A stretch of 64,000 nucleotides of DNA from assembly GCA_001466705.2 (NCBI GenBank), contig LATX02000009.1:1-64000 (forward strand). Reading direction: 5' to 3'. This document shows, piece by piece, positions 45,067 to 58,300 of this stretch; position 1 is the first letter of the stretch, and each line of letters opens with the position of its first letter. The stretch is from Moniliophthora roreri (lineage: Eukaryota > Basidiomycota > Agaricomycetes > Agaricales > Marasmiaceae). The notes beneath the pieces were generated by a model, which was not told where the DNA came from, did no database searches, and saw nothing but the letters and a program-made list of their open reading frames with translations. The translations under genes were made by a program, and so were the position numbers.

Positions 45067-45461
45067 AACTTTGGATACAGACATGACATCTCTTTTTCCT
45101 TCTCTACGGTGTAACTTATTGGTAGTTTAGTGTGAATAAATGGGATTCCCTTATGTAACAAGTGCATCCAAAGCGAACTAGTCGGTCAGAAGGCCTCAAG
45201 TTGTCATCGATAGTAAAGACGGATGAAGGGTGGCAGTGTTTATCTTGCTCTGGAGAGGTAAAGACATGAAATTGGGGCAATGATATCGAGTTGTAGTCAT
45301 AGGAAAATAGGATATACATTCTCGTTGAAGACAAATTCCAATGTATATACATATGCATATGCAGTACGTTCATCACTTGCAGAGCTATAAATACGACATC
45401 ATAGCTCCGGTTTAATCTCCCCACCGAGTTCAGCATCAAAATGGACGCTTGACGCTTGTCA

Positions 45462-46187
45462 TAATCACACTGAGTGGATACCTTGCTTGACCCTGTGGAC
45501 CCGCCCAATCGAAATCAATAATCGAGATAGCAGGTACCCCTTTCAAGTCCTTCTCGTAAAGGAAATTGACATCCCAGACATCACCATAGACAAACCCTTG
45601 GCTATGCAGACGTTCAACAGCCTTGAGGACACCCGTTCATAAGAGGTCATCAGGAGGAGGTTGTGGTAGGCCCCACATCTGTGGTCTCTTGATGCTACAC
45701 AGCGACGCATAGCTAGTTGAAACATCTTCCATCACCACCATGAACCATCTGTAAAAGTGTCTGACAGCATACAGCTTGGGTGCAAGCCCATGTACTGACG
45801 ACTGAACTTGACAGCAAGACGCATGTTTGGATCATCTAAAAGATGAGCAAGGAATAGCCATTTATCCTCAATGACACCATCGTAAGCAAAGTAGTGCTGG
45901 ACACCATCATCGGAGCGGTAGGAGTTGCAGAGGGGGGTAGTTGACTTGCCGCTTTGGAAGATTGGAAAAGCTGTGATAGCTTCTTCAAGGCGATATGCAA
46001 CATGCAAATCATGCACTCTCCGGCCAAGATTGCGGTATGGTTTGACGAGTGCACATGCAGACGAAAGGATACGAGAGCTTCGATGTTGGGTACCTCGCCA
46101 CAAATGACTGCAGCAAGAGGGTAGCAAAAAACTTTTTTGTATACAGGGCCAGATTTTTTGGAGGACCGTTGAGGGGAACCAACCCAC
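45462..46187 (-). pseudogene. Kinase-like gene fragment
   Basis: The minus strand encodes parts of a protein-kinase-like fold seen in many Agaricomycete genes. A segment with RLAVKFSRQY near 45800 may carry the ATP-binding Lys. Then, in another frame, comes LKAVERLHSQGFVYGDVWDVN near 45620 (catalytic loop GD...N) and AISIIDFDWAGPQGQARYP near 45530 (the DFD equivalent of DFG). A TGA at about 45728 and frame changes separate the blocks, so it is a remnant, or spliced in a way I cannot resolve. The N-terminal part upstream of 46187 is missing and the sequence turns AT-rich there. Confidence 0.55.
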
Positions 46188-48091
46188 CGACTATTTCTTT
46201 ATTTGGCAGGTGGTTCGCATGACGTCACTAAGTCGGAGCTGCAAACACAATAAGCGCTCAATGAGCGCTGCTGCACTGCAGCATCACCAGAGTTGCGCTA
46301 ACCCACTTTAGTACTGTAGAAATACAGTTAAAAGGTATGCAGTCAACCTCTGGTACTTGCAATGGTGAACTCTACTTGGGCTCAGGAAAATTCTTCAGAA
46401 CTTTTTTTGCTAATTGGTCCTTGTGAGCATGTATATATACCTTAGGATATTGTATAAAGCACTTACTTCAAGAGATAAGCTGGTGATAACCTCTGTGAGG
46501 CTTTATCTGTGTGAAAGAGTGTTTTGAGCATTTTTCATGACTTGCAATAAGCTGATTTCCCTTCTATAGCGACCTGATCAAGCACCTGATTGGTAACATA
46601 TCATTTTTAACACCAATTTCAACCTGCTCCTAACATTTACCTTCTTCTCACACCATATCAAGCTTGGAAGTATCCCAATCCACTATTTTTACTTATCTCA
46701 AGGTGCTTCTATACTTTTCTAATTTTTTTTGGGGCTTAGATCTAATGTTCTCAACCAAACTAAACCCATTTCTCAGGTTTTCTCTTTCAGTACACCTTCT
46801 GTTGCTTAAATAGTGTACATATAAAAGTGAGCTTGTTGTATATTATTCTAAAGTACTCAATGACAGCACTGAAAATTTCTCTGAGAGAGTTCTCAAGGTG
46901 TTGAAAGAATAGAAGTCTCTATTGCAAGTATCTGGAGTTGACTGTATTAGAGACTCTCTGACACCCACTCTGCAGAAAATCTTTATGAATCATGCTGATA
47001 GCAAGCCATTCTAGATCAACTATACTTTGGACTAACTTTGAATTTGCATTAATATGGTTTATGAACCAAGGATTGGTACACTGGCTACTCCTGGCTTACC
47101 CTTTGAGGAGAGGGCTGAAAATTCAATAATATTATTATTTCCTAGGAAGGGAAAAGGAGGAAGACAGCAGACTCTGGGGCACTAGTATTTGGACAGTTGT
47201 TGACCTTTAGGACATCTGAATTAGAAAAGTCAGTACTTTTAGGCAAACACTAGGCACCCTGATGTTGAAGATTGATTCTACACTGCTTAAGAAAGGCCTC
47301 TGTTTGGTAGTTTTGGTGTAGACTGCTCTGAGAGGCTGAATATTAAGCAAGTTTTAACAGAAAAAACCCCATAAGAACCTCTAAGAGAAACCAACTGACC
47401 AGCCTCATGTGCCAGAACCACAGCCCACCTCCCCCTTGGGCTGCAGAGATTACAATGTGAGCACCTAGAGGGAAATGACTGTGGCAAACAGGAAAGTTGC
47501 TATAATGTTCAAGAGAAATAGTAGGAAAATTAATGTAATGTTCTTGCTCCTTGTATAATTGAGTAAGGAGGCTAGTGGTGGGAAGTGGGGTTGGCAGCAT
47601 TAGGATTTCCTCATGAACCCTGCCTGCCACTTTCCTAACTTTTCTGCTATTTTTATATGCTTTTTGGGCACAAAACAGCTGAAAGGCACTTAAAATTGGC
47701 AAAAGAGCTAAAAAAGGGGCAAGGAGGGACCATAGAGAAATCCTAATGCTGTAGCCCACCTACAACCAAGTGAGCTTGCTTTTAGGATTATATTTTTCTC
47801 TGCATGAGGTAGCCACCAGCTTTTGGTTTCTATGCATAGTGAATTGTCCTACAGCTCTCTAACCAAGAGTGTCATTTTCAGTACTTAATATTTCAAGTTA
47901 CCAGGAAAAACCTAGTAAGTATAGTATGCTTTGTTGACTAATAACCAACTTCTAACTTCTCTGTGCCTCCTAGTTCATATACATACCCACATTTCTGCAA
48001 ATGCTGCTATGAAAGTCACACTCTAGCTTTCAATCTAGTTACAAATCCTATGGAATGAAGTAGATTCTGTGATAGATGAGATAAGTATTGG
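46188..48091. other. AT-rich, CpG-poor region, unassigned
   Basis: Nearly free of CpG, with a TATATATA box near 46430. It resembles decayed transposon DNA, but no domain, LTR pair or TIR is recognisable. The 138-codon minus frame at 47343-47759 has no known motif. Confidence 0.35.
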
Positions 48092-48528
48092 CATTATGCT
48101 ACTTGCGCAGCAATGTGACAACTCCACTACTTATCAATAAGTAGCAGACTTTCCAAGATCAAGTTAGAGTTTGCTCAGGGGCTTTCTGAGGTTCAGAGCT
48201 CCTTCAATGTTGCCAGATATAAGTATGAGATTAACCAGGTCAAGCTGAGGAGCTTAGACTCTGGTATGAGCACTTAAATATGTACAACTGATACCTATGT
48301 AATGTTCTGTACATAATTGGTAGCTATCAGATAAATATAAGTAATCACCAACACTATCAGTGATCACTGACTGTATAATATTACAATAGTAAGAAGAAGA
48401 AGGGAGCTGGAAATGTGTATATATCTAATGATACAAGAAGCATAAGTAAAGGGGAAAAGGGAGCTGGAAAGATGGATATGTCTGATGGAAAGAGAAGCAT
48501 AAGTATGTAATAGAGGGAAATTGTAACA
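48092..48528 (-). mobile_element. Solo LTR of the gypsy B family, TSD ATTGG
   Basis: 437 bp, similar to the gypsy B LTRs. It starts CATTATGCTACTTGCGCAGC (the usual TG is CA here) and ends TTGTAACA, with exact ATTGG duplications at 48087-48091 and 48529-48533. The start motif AGCTTGACCT is intact on the minus strand (48237-48246). Confidence 0.88.
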
Positions 48529-48533
48529 ATTGG

Positions 48534-49292
48534 ACTTATTTCTGAGTATACTAGATGTGTTGCTGAGCCTCTTTAATGCTCTGTGACTAAAAATTGGTCA
48601 AGAAATACAGAAGCCACTGCTTTTACAAGAAGCCTATCTCAACTGGTTACAAACTCTCAAGCTATTACTCAAAGACTATGCCAAAACTTGGATTGTTCCT
48701 CTTGCCATTCATTTACATTGTATCTTGTTAGTTACTATAATTATTCAGATACTGCTCAATCTGCCTGGCCAGACCCAATTATCATGATATCTATATTTTC
48801 ACCTGCAATTTGACACCTGTAGCACCTTCTCATCTGTCTGGTAAGTATCTATAAAATGGCGGTCTAGCTGATCTGGGCAGATGCCTACCTCTATGAGAAG
48901 CCAAATTAGTTCTAAATGTCATTTTTTTTGTTAGAGAAAGATTGAGTAACACCCACACAAAGGCTGCAAAGTCATTCAATGTTGATTTGAGTAAGGTAGA
49001 GAAATTTCATCTCCTACCAACATCACATATGTTTGCTTAGCTGCAGTGTGATAGACTATATATAGTAAAAATATATAAACATATCTTTCTGTGAGCCTCT
49101 ATTCCCTCAAAACAAAATATAAAATCATTAAGCTCTTCAAATTGTAGTAAGGAATGTTTCCTATAGTTTGTATAGCAAGGGAATGTGACTAAAGTCTATC
49201 AATGTTAATGTTTCTCTTTCATTATAATGTAATTATGATTGGAGAAACTTTCAAGTAGTCCACAGCTTCAAATATAGCACCAAACCCAGTCC
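48534..49292. other. AT-rich spacer, no gene recognised
   Basis: CpG-poor DNA between the solo LTR and the inverted gene copy. A 76-codon frame at 48583-48813 has no motif. Nothing assignable. Confidence 0.35.
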
Positions 49293-51299
49293 TTATAGCT
49301 GAACCCATTCATCAACCTCAACTAGCAACCATTCATTCTCTTGTGAATTGACCAAGACTTTAGATAGTGATGCAGTATAATCCACATCTATAGTTTCAGT
49401 ATCTTGGCATTCTACTTTAAGATAGAACAAGTGAGCAAACTGAAAAGGGATTGCAAAGTGCAGCACATGCCTCTAACTTCAGATTGAGCACCATTACCAA
49501 TGACTTTAAGAATTGAAAAGCCAAGAGACTGGGCAAAGTCTGTCTTTAAAGGATTAAAGCCATTTAGGATATGCAACTGCTTTATAGAATTGTAGACAGT
49601 GCAATCCCACCAGTCCTGGCTGATTTCAATCCTTGATGTGAAAGAAGGAAGGCCTAATGAAAGCCTTGTGTCTTCTGACATCTCTTCACATCCAGAATAG
49701 TCAGAAGACCAAAAGTATTTTCTTCCTTGTGCCCAAGCATCCCAAACACTTTTATGGTCTAAAGGGTGAGGGATTGGTTGAATAAAGAGATAAACAGGTT
49801 TCTTGGTTGAGATGTTGCTCTTTCTCCATGGCAAGCAGCTATCTGTGCATTGCAGATTGAGCATGAAACCATACATACTAGCTATTGTTCAAATCAGTGA
49901 ATATATGCTAAAATAAGAGCATAACCAGAGCTTACAAGACCCCTCCCATTCATTTTCTTGATATTTGCATTGGCTCAACACACTATGGGCCTGCAGCAAC
50001 CAAGAAACTGCAAATTTGAACCATTCCTTCATGGGATGTAAGGAATAATAGAAGCTAAATTTCCAACTTTGCAATTGCTGAATATGTGATGGCATGACCA
50101 TGATTCTATCTTCTGGTTAGCCTAAAACATTTCCTTGTCTACAATTTCATACATACCGTATTGAGCCATGATTTATATTAGGACACCTTGCATGCATCCC
50201 ATCTGGCAAGCTCCCAAAGGATACTGGTTTATAGTACCACTCCTCTATATTTCCTGGCCACTTAGCAATAACCTTGTGTTGGGTTCTGCTGTAAATTGTG
50301 GCAGGCAGAGATGATAGCATGAATGCTATCTGTTCATTTGCTACACATTCCAGAGTTGACCTGATGAACTGGGTGATTCCTTGAACAATATTCTGGGCTG
50401 AGAGCCTCTGAGTAAGGTAGGAAAAGAGAGTGCTGGAGTCACTATATGTATGAAGAGATAGAAAGGGATGTGCATCAATAGGAATCAAGTTGGTCCTAAA
50501 GCCTGATGCAGAGTATTTCAAGTTGGTAGAGGAATATTGAACATAGGGCCCTATGCATAGTGTACCAGTTCTTGGATAAATCCACAGTTCACGAAGGTCC
50601 TGTAGATTTAATCAGTTGTTATATAAGATGAAGCTTTGCCTAAGACTGGCATACTATAGCCTGTTTGCTAATTTGAATCACTCCAAACTATGAAGAGGAG
50701 ATTAGAAGTAAGAGAAAATAAAGGTCCAGACACAGAAAAACATACCAGGTACTGAAAATATGCACCAAGAAGAGAAGAAAACTGGTTGTATTCCCAGATC
50801 CATGCCACTGGAACAGGTGCTGCAGGAAAGATCAAAGGAGATTAGCACAACTCAAGTCAGAAAGATGCTAGACTCTCTTACCATTGTAGAAAATCAGAGC
50901 TGGTAAAGCAAACTGGCCATCATTGTAGCCAAAAAGTTGAGCAACCTTCACATCTCTATATGTAGCAGGTTTTTCACTGTGTATTCAGTAAGATCAAGGT
51001 TATAGCTGCATACCTGACACAAGAGAACTGCTCAAAATCCTTGTGAAAAGCCTATGTCAATGCAATATTACTGCACCAAGATCTAGGGAAAGAAATATTC
51101 TAACCTTGTGGGCATCTTGGCCATTGTAACTGATGTATAAGAACTCAGAGTCTTTATCTTCACCCTGGATGCTAGCAAGATTGATGATACGACGAGCATC
51201 CACATTCCACCAGCTTTGATTCTTCTTGTTTTCTCTCTTGACATCTGTATCACATATGGTCTTCTTGATATAGATTTTGCCTGTTGGAACCCAGATGTA
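49293..51299 (-). pseudogene. Agaricomycete-specific hypothetical protein, copy 2, no first exon
   Basis: Inverted paralogue of 513-2673. From 51299 it encodes (I/V)PTGKIYIKKT, then SIQGEDKDSEFLYISYNGQD near 51140, a PFLSLHTYSDSSTLFSYLTQ block near 50450, a KPVYLFIQPIPHP block near 49800, LSLGLPSFTSRIEISQDWWD near 49640 and NGFNPLKTDFAQSLG near 49550. It stops at TAA 49293. The frame stays open across the site where copy 1 is shifted. Sequence similarity to copy 1 stops exactly at the acceptor of exon 2; the start exon is absent and CpG-rich single-copy DNA begins. So the gene was truncated at its 5' end and cannot make the full protein. Confidence 0.6.
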
Positions 51300-52062
51300 C
51301 TAGATGACCCTCTCCGTCAATATTGTTGAAACAGCATGAATAACGGTAGTCAACACACCTCGTCCCAAATTGATCGGTTTTTCTCTCTGTTTATGACCTG
51401 CACCAGATCACCTTGGATATGGTTATGCTGGTCCCCTGCAATATTCGTGAAACTCCCGCCCTTAATAGTAAACCTGGATGATCCTTGGAAAGCCATACTA
51501 GATAGTGGTAGTGGGCAAAGGCCAGAGTCGTGTTCAACACGTGTACTATGGAAAAACGACGTCGGGCACAGGTTTTGAACGCTTTGTATTGCCGCGGGGG
51601 AGTCACATGAATAGCTTCGGCACTAATTGAGCAGCAATTAGAAGACAAGCGTACCCAATACGCTAGTTTTGGTCCAAGCACCGCGAGTCATGGACTAATT
51701 CAATTCTTCAACATCGTCGATAGACTCTGGAGTCTGCATCTCATCTCTTGTTCAAGTCATTGCCAATCCATTTTCATCCACCGTCCCAACCTAACCAAAA
51801 CTGTGTCGGAAAAATCGTGATGCAACGGTCACCTCCACTGGCACCTGCTTCCCAATGCCAACTATTTAGCGTGGCACTCTCAACACTAGGCACGCGTGGC
51901 GAATCAATGTGCGTGATAAAGATACTGTTACATGACATGCATAGGTGAATACTAGTTGTGTGAATGTGCGAGATAGCGGCATAGAACTATAAATTAAAAT
52001 GTGGAAGATAGCACTTGGAAGATAGCAAGTGAAAGATCCAAACAATCCGAAAGCCCAAGTCA
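51300..52062. other. Boundary to gene-dense DNA; no gene recognised
   Basis: CpG content returns to normal here. Open frames are short and without motifs. Probably the 3' flank of the kinase gene that ends at 52063. Confidence 0.4.
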
Positions 52063-54836
52063 TTACCTATCATTAATATTCAATGACAAAGCCCTGTTCA
52101 GCCCCAGAGCTCCAACCATCTGTATCACCCATACTACAGCGACGTGCGCGACGATGAATAAGACGGTTGACAAAAGTCCATCGTATAGCGTATCTGCAAC
52201 AGCGAGAGACAGGACCACCAACCAGAGGGACGACGATGATTGAAAGCGAGAAAGGGACGTCAGATGAATGACCTTTTAAAAGCCGTAATCATTAGTTATG
52301 GAAACCAGAGGTTTGGAATAGAAGGTGAATGTACCTTGAATATCAAGACAATGGCCTTCAACATCCTAATCCCCATCGGTGCGTATAGTCTATAGCTCTG
52401 CAACCTCCTCCAATTAAAGGCCGGTTCATGATGTTGCTCATCCACTAGAGTTTCCTCGATCTCCGCACTAGGAGTATCGGGTGCAGGTAAACTCAGCAAG
52501 GGCATCTTCTCCTGAGACCCCGTGCTGGCATCATGGTATTCCACAATGTCGGAATCAGAAGTCGAATCCCCATCATCTTCATTTCTGAAACGAGGTGCAG
52601 GCAATTGCGTGACAGGCGTTGATGGGTGAGAATGCGGCCGAGCTCGAGGTCCGTGGAAGACTTGCAGATAGCCATTGGATTCACGAGGAGAATGAGACGT
52701 GGATCGGAGTGGATTCAGCTGTTCGTTTCATAAGTCAAGCGACAGCTGTCGTAACAAGGGCTAGGGGACGTACTTTGCCTTGCCTAATAGCACCCGAAAC
52801 CCTCTCGCAAGTCGGCCTCGCAGCCGGTACTGGATTCAACAGACTTTCCAGCAAGACCAAAATCGCTTTTGGTAGACGCCTCACTTCGAAGGCAGTTACT
52901 AGGGATTGGTCGAATTTGAATCCAGGATAACTCAAAACCTCGCGTTCCAAGGCGTCCATTTTGTCCTTCTCGTCTCCACATGCCTCGCCACTTTCGTTAC
53001 CGCTGCTTGCATACCTGATACGACGAGGTTAGCGCGTAAAGCTCAAGACAAAGTAAAACGTGCGTACCGGTAGGGCAACTTGAAAAACAACATCTTGTGC
53101 AGTATCATCCCCAAAGACCACATATCGGCCTTGGAGTCTATCTGCTGAAGCAAGCCGGTTTGAGGAGACGGAAGCGACTCGGGTGCAGTATATTCCAGAC
53201 TGCGATCAAGCATGAGAAAAGATATGAAAGCTACTGAAGAACAACTTACGTTCCGGTATTACCAGACCTTATACCGCCGGTCGACATCATGTCCCTCGAA
53301 GTGCCAAAATCAGACAGCATTGCGCGCGGACTAGGCCGTCTTATCAGCGAGAATCCATCAGCAGAAATCATTAAACGTACGTCAATCTGCCTTCGTCCCA
53401 CGTCAATAACACATTTCCGGGTTTCAAGTCCAGATGTAAGATGGACTTGTTGTGTAAAAAGGCTAACCCTTCGACTACATCCCTAAACAAACTCTTCACT
53501 TCGTCTGCGCTAAGCAAATGGATGGCACTCCAAGTCCCACTACCAGAGCTGCCTCCGGCACCCAGCCTCCGCATCCTTTCCCTCTCCTCTGGTGAAGCCT
53601 TCTGAAATGCTCGGAATGCACGAATCCGGGCAGCTCGCGAATTCATGTCCGATGAATCTTGCCGTTGGGGTACTTGTGGCGATGTCGGCGCATGAACAGA
53701 GGCAGGAGATGGGAAGGGAGTGCTGGAAGGCGACGGCGCGAATGGATTTTGGAGATTGAGAGGCGGATTATAGTGCCAGACATTCTTGTGCCCTGTCTGA
53801 CGGCCCAGCCGAACGTCAATGAAGTCATCCAAACTAGATTCCTAACTAGTCAGTAATCAGCCTTGGAACTACTTTAAGAGACCCACCTTCCGCCTTCTGC
53901 CCACTGCATAAGCACACTACGGAAGGATGAGACTGAGGATCGGACGACGTGAGCCAGGCTTACTGTAATGTGGGTACTTTGGGCCCGAAATTCGAGAATT
54001 GACATGATTCAAGCCATGCGTGACTATAACCAGGGTTCAGAACTGGTAGAGACGGCGCGAAGGCGGGACTCACTGATAGGTGATGATGTTAGGGTGATGT
54101 AGCCTCTCGAGTAGGCGCACTTCCCGAAGAATTGAGAGAAGGTATGATTGGGAATTTCCGACCGCGATCTTCTTCACTGCAAAGTGGCCTAGATCTCTGG
54201 TTCAGCAGCGTACAGGGAAGACGAGAGCGAACAAACCTAATGGATTTCCATCGAGCATGTGCTGTAAAATACCATCAACATTTGGGAACGTAAATGGAAA
54301 GATCGACTCACCTGGCAAAGATATACACTGCCATTCGCTCCCATCCCAAGCTTGTACTCCTCTTGAAAGAAAGCCTTGAAGTACCCTTCTGCCATTGCTC
54401 CTGGGGGAAATGGATTGTCATGCCCATTTTGCTCCCCCTCCATAGTCTCCTCCAAAGGCGATCCTCCTCTCGTCGTTGGCCTCGAAGTCGACTCATTCGC
54501 TACCGCCAATAGCCTGAAGTAGTTCGACGCTCTCGAATACACCACTGGCTCCGCATCCAAGCTCTCGTCATGCCCGTCATACAGCGAGTCTGGCTCAAAT
54601 CCGAGAGGTAATGTCTGCTTGCAGTATGGACATGGGGGTCTAGGTTTCCTGGCAAATGTGGCCGATTTTCGTATAGATAGTGCATGGGATGTTGGGTTAT
54701 AGAGCACGACCTGGTTGGATTCGGAATTGTGGAAGATGGGTCGCCAGTCCGGGTCGATCGGTACCAGGGCCGCTATCGAGGTCGAGGAAGCCAATGAGAA
54801 TTGGTCGCTGTCAGATTCATAGATTTCATCGTTCAT
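52063..54836 (-). CDS. IKS1: IKS1-like protein kinase
   Basis: Starts at ATG 54836. Residues about 65-75 carry CPYCKQTLPLG, the zinc-binding-like motif of fungal IKS1. The kinase domain then begins with GYFKAFFQEEYKLGMGANGSVY (Gly-rich loop), FAVKKIAVG (Lys), and REVRLLERLHHPNI (Glu). A Ser/Pro insert (near 53650-53780) precedes SILHLDLKPGNVLLTW, where the usual HRD is HLD, then MLSDFGTS and APESLPSPQ. At least eight GT-AG introns. The C-terminal exon (52250-52063) adds two hydrophobic segments (LWLVVLSLAVADTLY; VLFIVAHVAVVWVI), as in IKS1 relatives. A Ser/Thr kinase of poorly known role, probably membrane-attached. Confidence 0.8.
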
Positions 54837-55310
54837 TTCATTCCCAGCGAGAGACTAAAGGAATGAAGAACTGCAGAACAGAGTCAACATTGAACGGAAG
54901 GAATATAAGCGCAGACCACGCCGAACACATGTAGAAATTACGTCATAAATTATGGTAGGTCGAAGTCTAGAGTAGGTCCACTGGAATCCCTCGACTCACC
55001 GGCCAGGGTTCCTTCCAGGTTCCGCGATGCATTGCCTGCGGGTCGCCGACATGTTATCAACCAAGCGACGTACATGAATCAAGCACAAATTGTCGAGATA
55101 AACGGCCGGGCCATTGGCCGGCTACACCCTCGCTAAGGAACGCAATGTCCAACTCCATTCCACACCGCTAGTAGACTACCCAATGCAGAGTCAAAAGAAA
55201 TACAGATACATTGATTTACATACTGCATCCGTACATACACAATACATAGTCGAGACTAATAAATGACAACCAATAAATGAATCACGATACAAAAGGTAGA
55301 ACAGAACACA
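54837..55310. other. Intergenic region between IKS1 and FAN1
   Basis: Short spacer between two minus-strand genes. It should hold the IKS1 promoter and the FAN1 terminator. No clear motifs. Confidence 0.4.
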
Positions 55311-58300
55311 TCAATCCACCCTTCGTTTCTTCTCCGGCGGTGAGAGAATGACCACTTCCACAGTGTTTCTAGGCCATGCAGGGGAATGAGTGCGAGGCTG
55401 AGACTCTGAAAGTACGGCCTGTTGTGGGTCATCCATATTCTCGTCTTCAGCATCACCAGTCGTTGAGCGCAATCGTCGTTTGACCGGAGACTGGGCCACA
55501 GGCTCATCAGGATCCGGTGGCTGATAATCGTCGTCATCATCGCCATCCACAATCGTAGTAGCTTCACGGAGCTCTTCAACTTCATCTTCGTCATCTGAAA
55601 CAGCTCTCTTCCTCTTCCCTTTACGCTTCTCAACCTGTTTTTCAGCCTTCTTCTTGACCCTTTCCTCTGCCCTGACCTTTTTGTTGTGTTCCTTGTTGAC
55701 GCTCCGAAAGGTGTTATCTATCACATGCAACAGTTCGACATCTGTCTCAGCGCCGAGTAGTGTATCGAACCACAGCTAGAATGGAGCTCTTAGCACAAAG
55801 CAAACACAGTAACAACTAACAACGCACCTTTTGAGTTGCAGATGCTTTGTCACCTGGCCCTTTCACCTCCACAAACTGGCATTTGCGATGTTCGTAATTC
55901 CATAGCACCAGATCAGGCACACCGCTGGCCCTCGCAGCATAATCTTCACAGAACAAGCGACATATGCAGTTTAGCGTTTCAGTGCTGAGACACTGAGTAT
56001 GACCATACGTGAGCGCTCGTCGGGGATTCGGGAAAGACGAAACCAACCTCGACTATTTCAAACACATCCTCTCTCTTGCACTTCTCCCAATTAACACCGA
56101 CACACAAAGTCTTCTTGTCACGATACAGCTTATCATGCCTCTCAAGGATACTCTTAGCATGACCATTGTCAATTTCCGCTAACCGCACGTCGATCATCTC
56201 TTTCCTAGCGTAGTAGAACGAGTCTTCAGCGAGGTCAAGGGGCGCAGCTTGGAATTTGGTTTCGAAAGCACTCGGGATATCGGCAAAGATTATGTCCCAG
56301 AAGAGAAGTGCGAAGATAGTCGTCAGGATTTTCGTCTCTGCGTGGAACCTGAAAGACGAGGTCAGGTCAGGAAGCAACACTCGAAAGGAGATGAGCACAT
56401 ACCCGTTGAACCCGAGCTTAGCATAATGCTGGAGAGCAAACTCCTCGACAATTACCTCGGTGTTAGCTTCACCCTTCCAGATGGACTTGCCCGTCCACCT
56501 AGGAGTGGGCTTCTGTTAACAAGTCTTAACTAGTAGAACCAAGATATGAGATGTATGACTTACTGCAGTAGCTTCCCCATTGACATCCGGTATGTCATTC
56601 GTCTCGTCAGGAGCCGCATGCACCTTATGAAAGTAGTTCGTAAGGTCGGCGTTGCCTTCGTCTCTGTTCTCCTTTTCTGTCCCCGTTCCCGAAGAACCAG
56701 CGACAGGCTTCAATCGCTCGTCGAGGCGAACACTGACCCAGATACGTTTCCCAACGATGGTATCTTCCTTGGGCTTCCGGAGTTCACGTGCGACTTTGCA
56801 CTGGAACGGAGCAGGGATTTCCAGGGCTTGTTCCAGTCTAATCATTCGACGAACGAGGTCCGGACGGATGACTGCAAGTAATTCAGAATCTTTCGGACTA
56901 AGGGAATAAGAAAACGAACCTAGGTGTGTATCATCATCCTCTAGAGCTTCCATGAGACCCTCCCAAGCCTCAGTCAAGACTACTTTGTCCTTGGTCTTCT
57001 TCCCTCCTCGCTTGGACAAATAGGTCTCCTGTATCAGGGCTCTCCGTTGATACCATTCCCCGCGCTTCCCTCGACGCCAGTACTTCTGACTTAGCAGTTT
57101 CTGCAGTAGCGCAAACTCCTCTTCGTACCGCTTGAGAGGTCCCATGGCTTCAGCGGCCTTGTACATGAGTCGCGTGTAGATGTAACCTGGACATCAAATA
57201 GGTCAGTGGAAGTGAGAAATACGATGATTAAGCCATACCGGAAGAAAATCTCTCCAACTCTGGGCGTCTCTCCTCCTCTGACTTTGCTCGCTCAGCGGCT
57301 AGACATGCTTCCCAACGTCCTTGTACACGCTCCCGCTCAAAAATGGTCAAGACCGCTTTTGACCTCTTCATCGCCATATTATCTGACTCTTTCACCTCCA
57401 GATCACCCTTCTCATATTCCACCACTTCTATCGGCAGGTTGACGTCGATGACTTCAGCCTTAATATGTGCGGCGGAAGACGCACTGCTAGGCGTCTTCCC
57501 TGCTCGCGGAGTTGTCACGGCAGCCGTGACACCCCTGGATGGCGCTGCAGGGGTTGCAGACCTCGAGCCTGCTATGGGCTCGGCCGTAGCCCTCGCAATA
57601 GAGGTGGTTCTACCGGAAGCAGGCATGATTTCTGCGTCCGACATACGAGCCTGACATGCGAGGGCTTCCTCGTACTCCAAGTATTCTTCCCTCGTTTTCC
57701 AGATGACGCTTCGATTATGGGTATATGGTGGGTATGAACGTTTCTTGAAGATGGTGAGAAGAGAGGGAAGAAATGGCTTGGCAGGTTGCTCAGTACTAGA
57801 AAGGTCACTCAGTTGCCATGAGGGAGATGACGATGCAAATTGACTACCTTCGGTAGAAGATTATGTTAAGTCGACAAACTAATTCATAAAACTTGGGGTT
57901 GATCCTGATGCAGCGACCTGGATTATTCATAAGTCGATGATTATAAAGAGCGACATTCACGACTAACCAAGTTTTTTCAACGCTCTTTGCCGCAATACCG
58001 ACTCCTGATTTCTCCATGCCGTCACGAATGAGTTGAGTGTTGTTTGCTTCAACCCGTTCGCGCTCGCTCTACTTTTTTGCTTGCCTTTGCGGTCGGGCGT
58101 AAAAGCCGGGAGGACGGTCTGCCCTCTCGCGTGTTGGAGCAATGCAACGATTAAGGTGTCTTTCTGTCAATAGTGCTAAGTTCCAGGGGTCAAGAAACCT
58201 GATGGAAAGTACTGTACCTTAGATTTTGGAGGTTTGCACTTGAATTCTTTTGCCAGTTCGTTCAAACTGTTGACTGATAGCCGATTGAGCGCCTCCTCCA

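Noticed and set aside
47343..47759. 138-codon frame with hydrophobic start on the minus strand
   Set aside because: CpG-poor decayed DNA, no conserved motif, and no homologous frame in any other repeat copy of the window.
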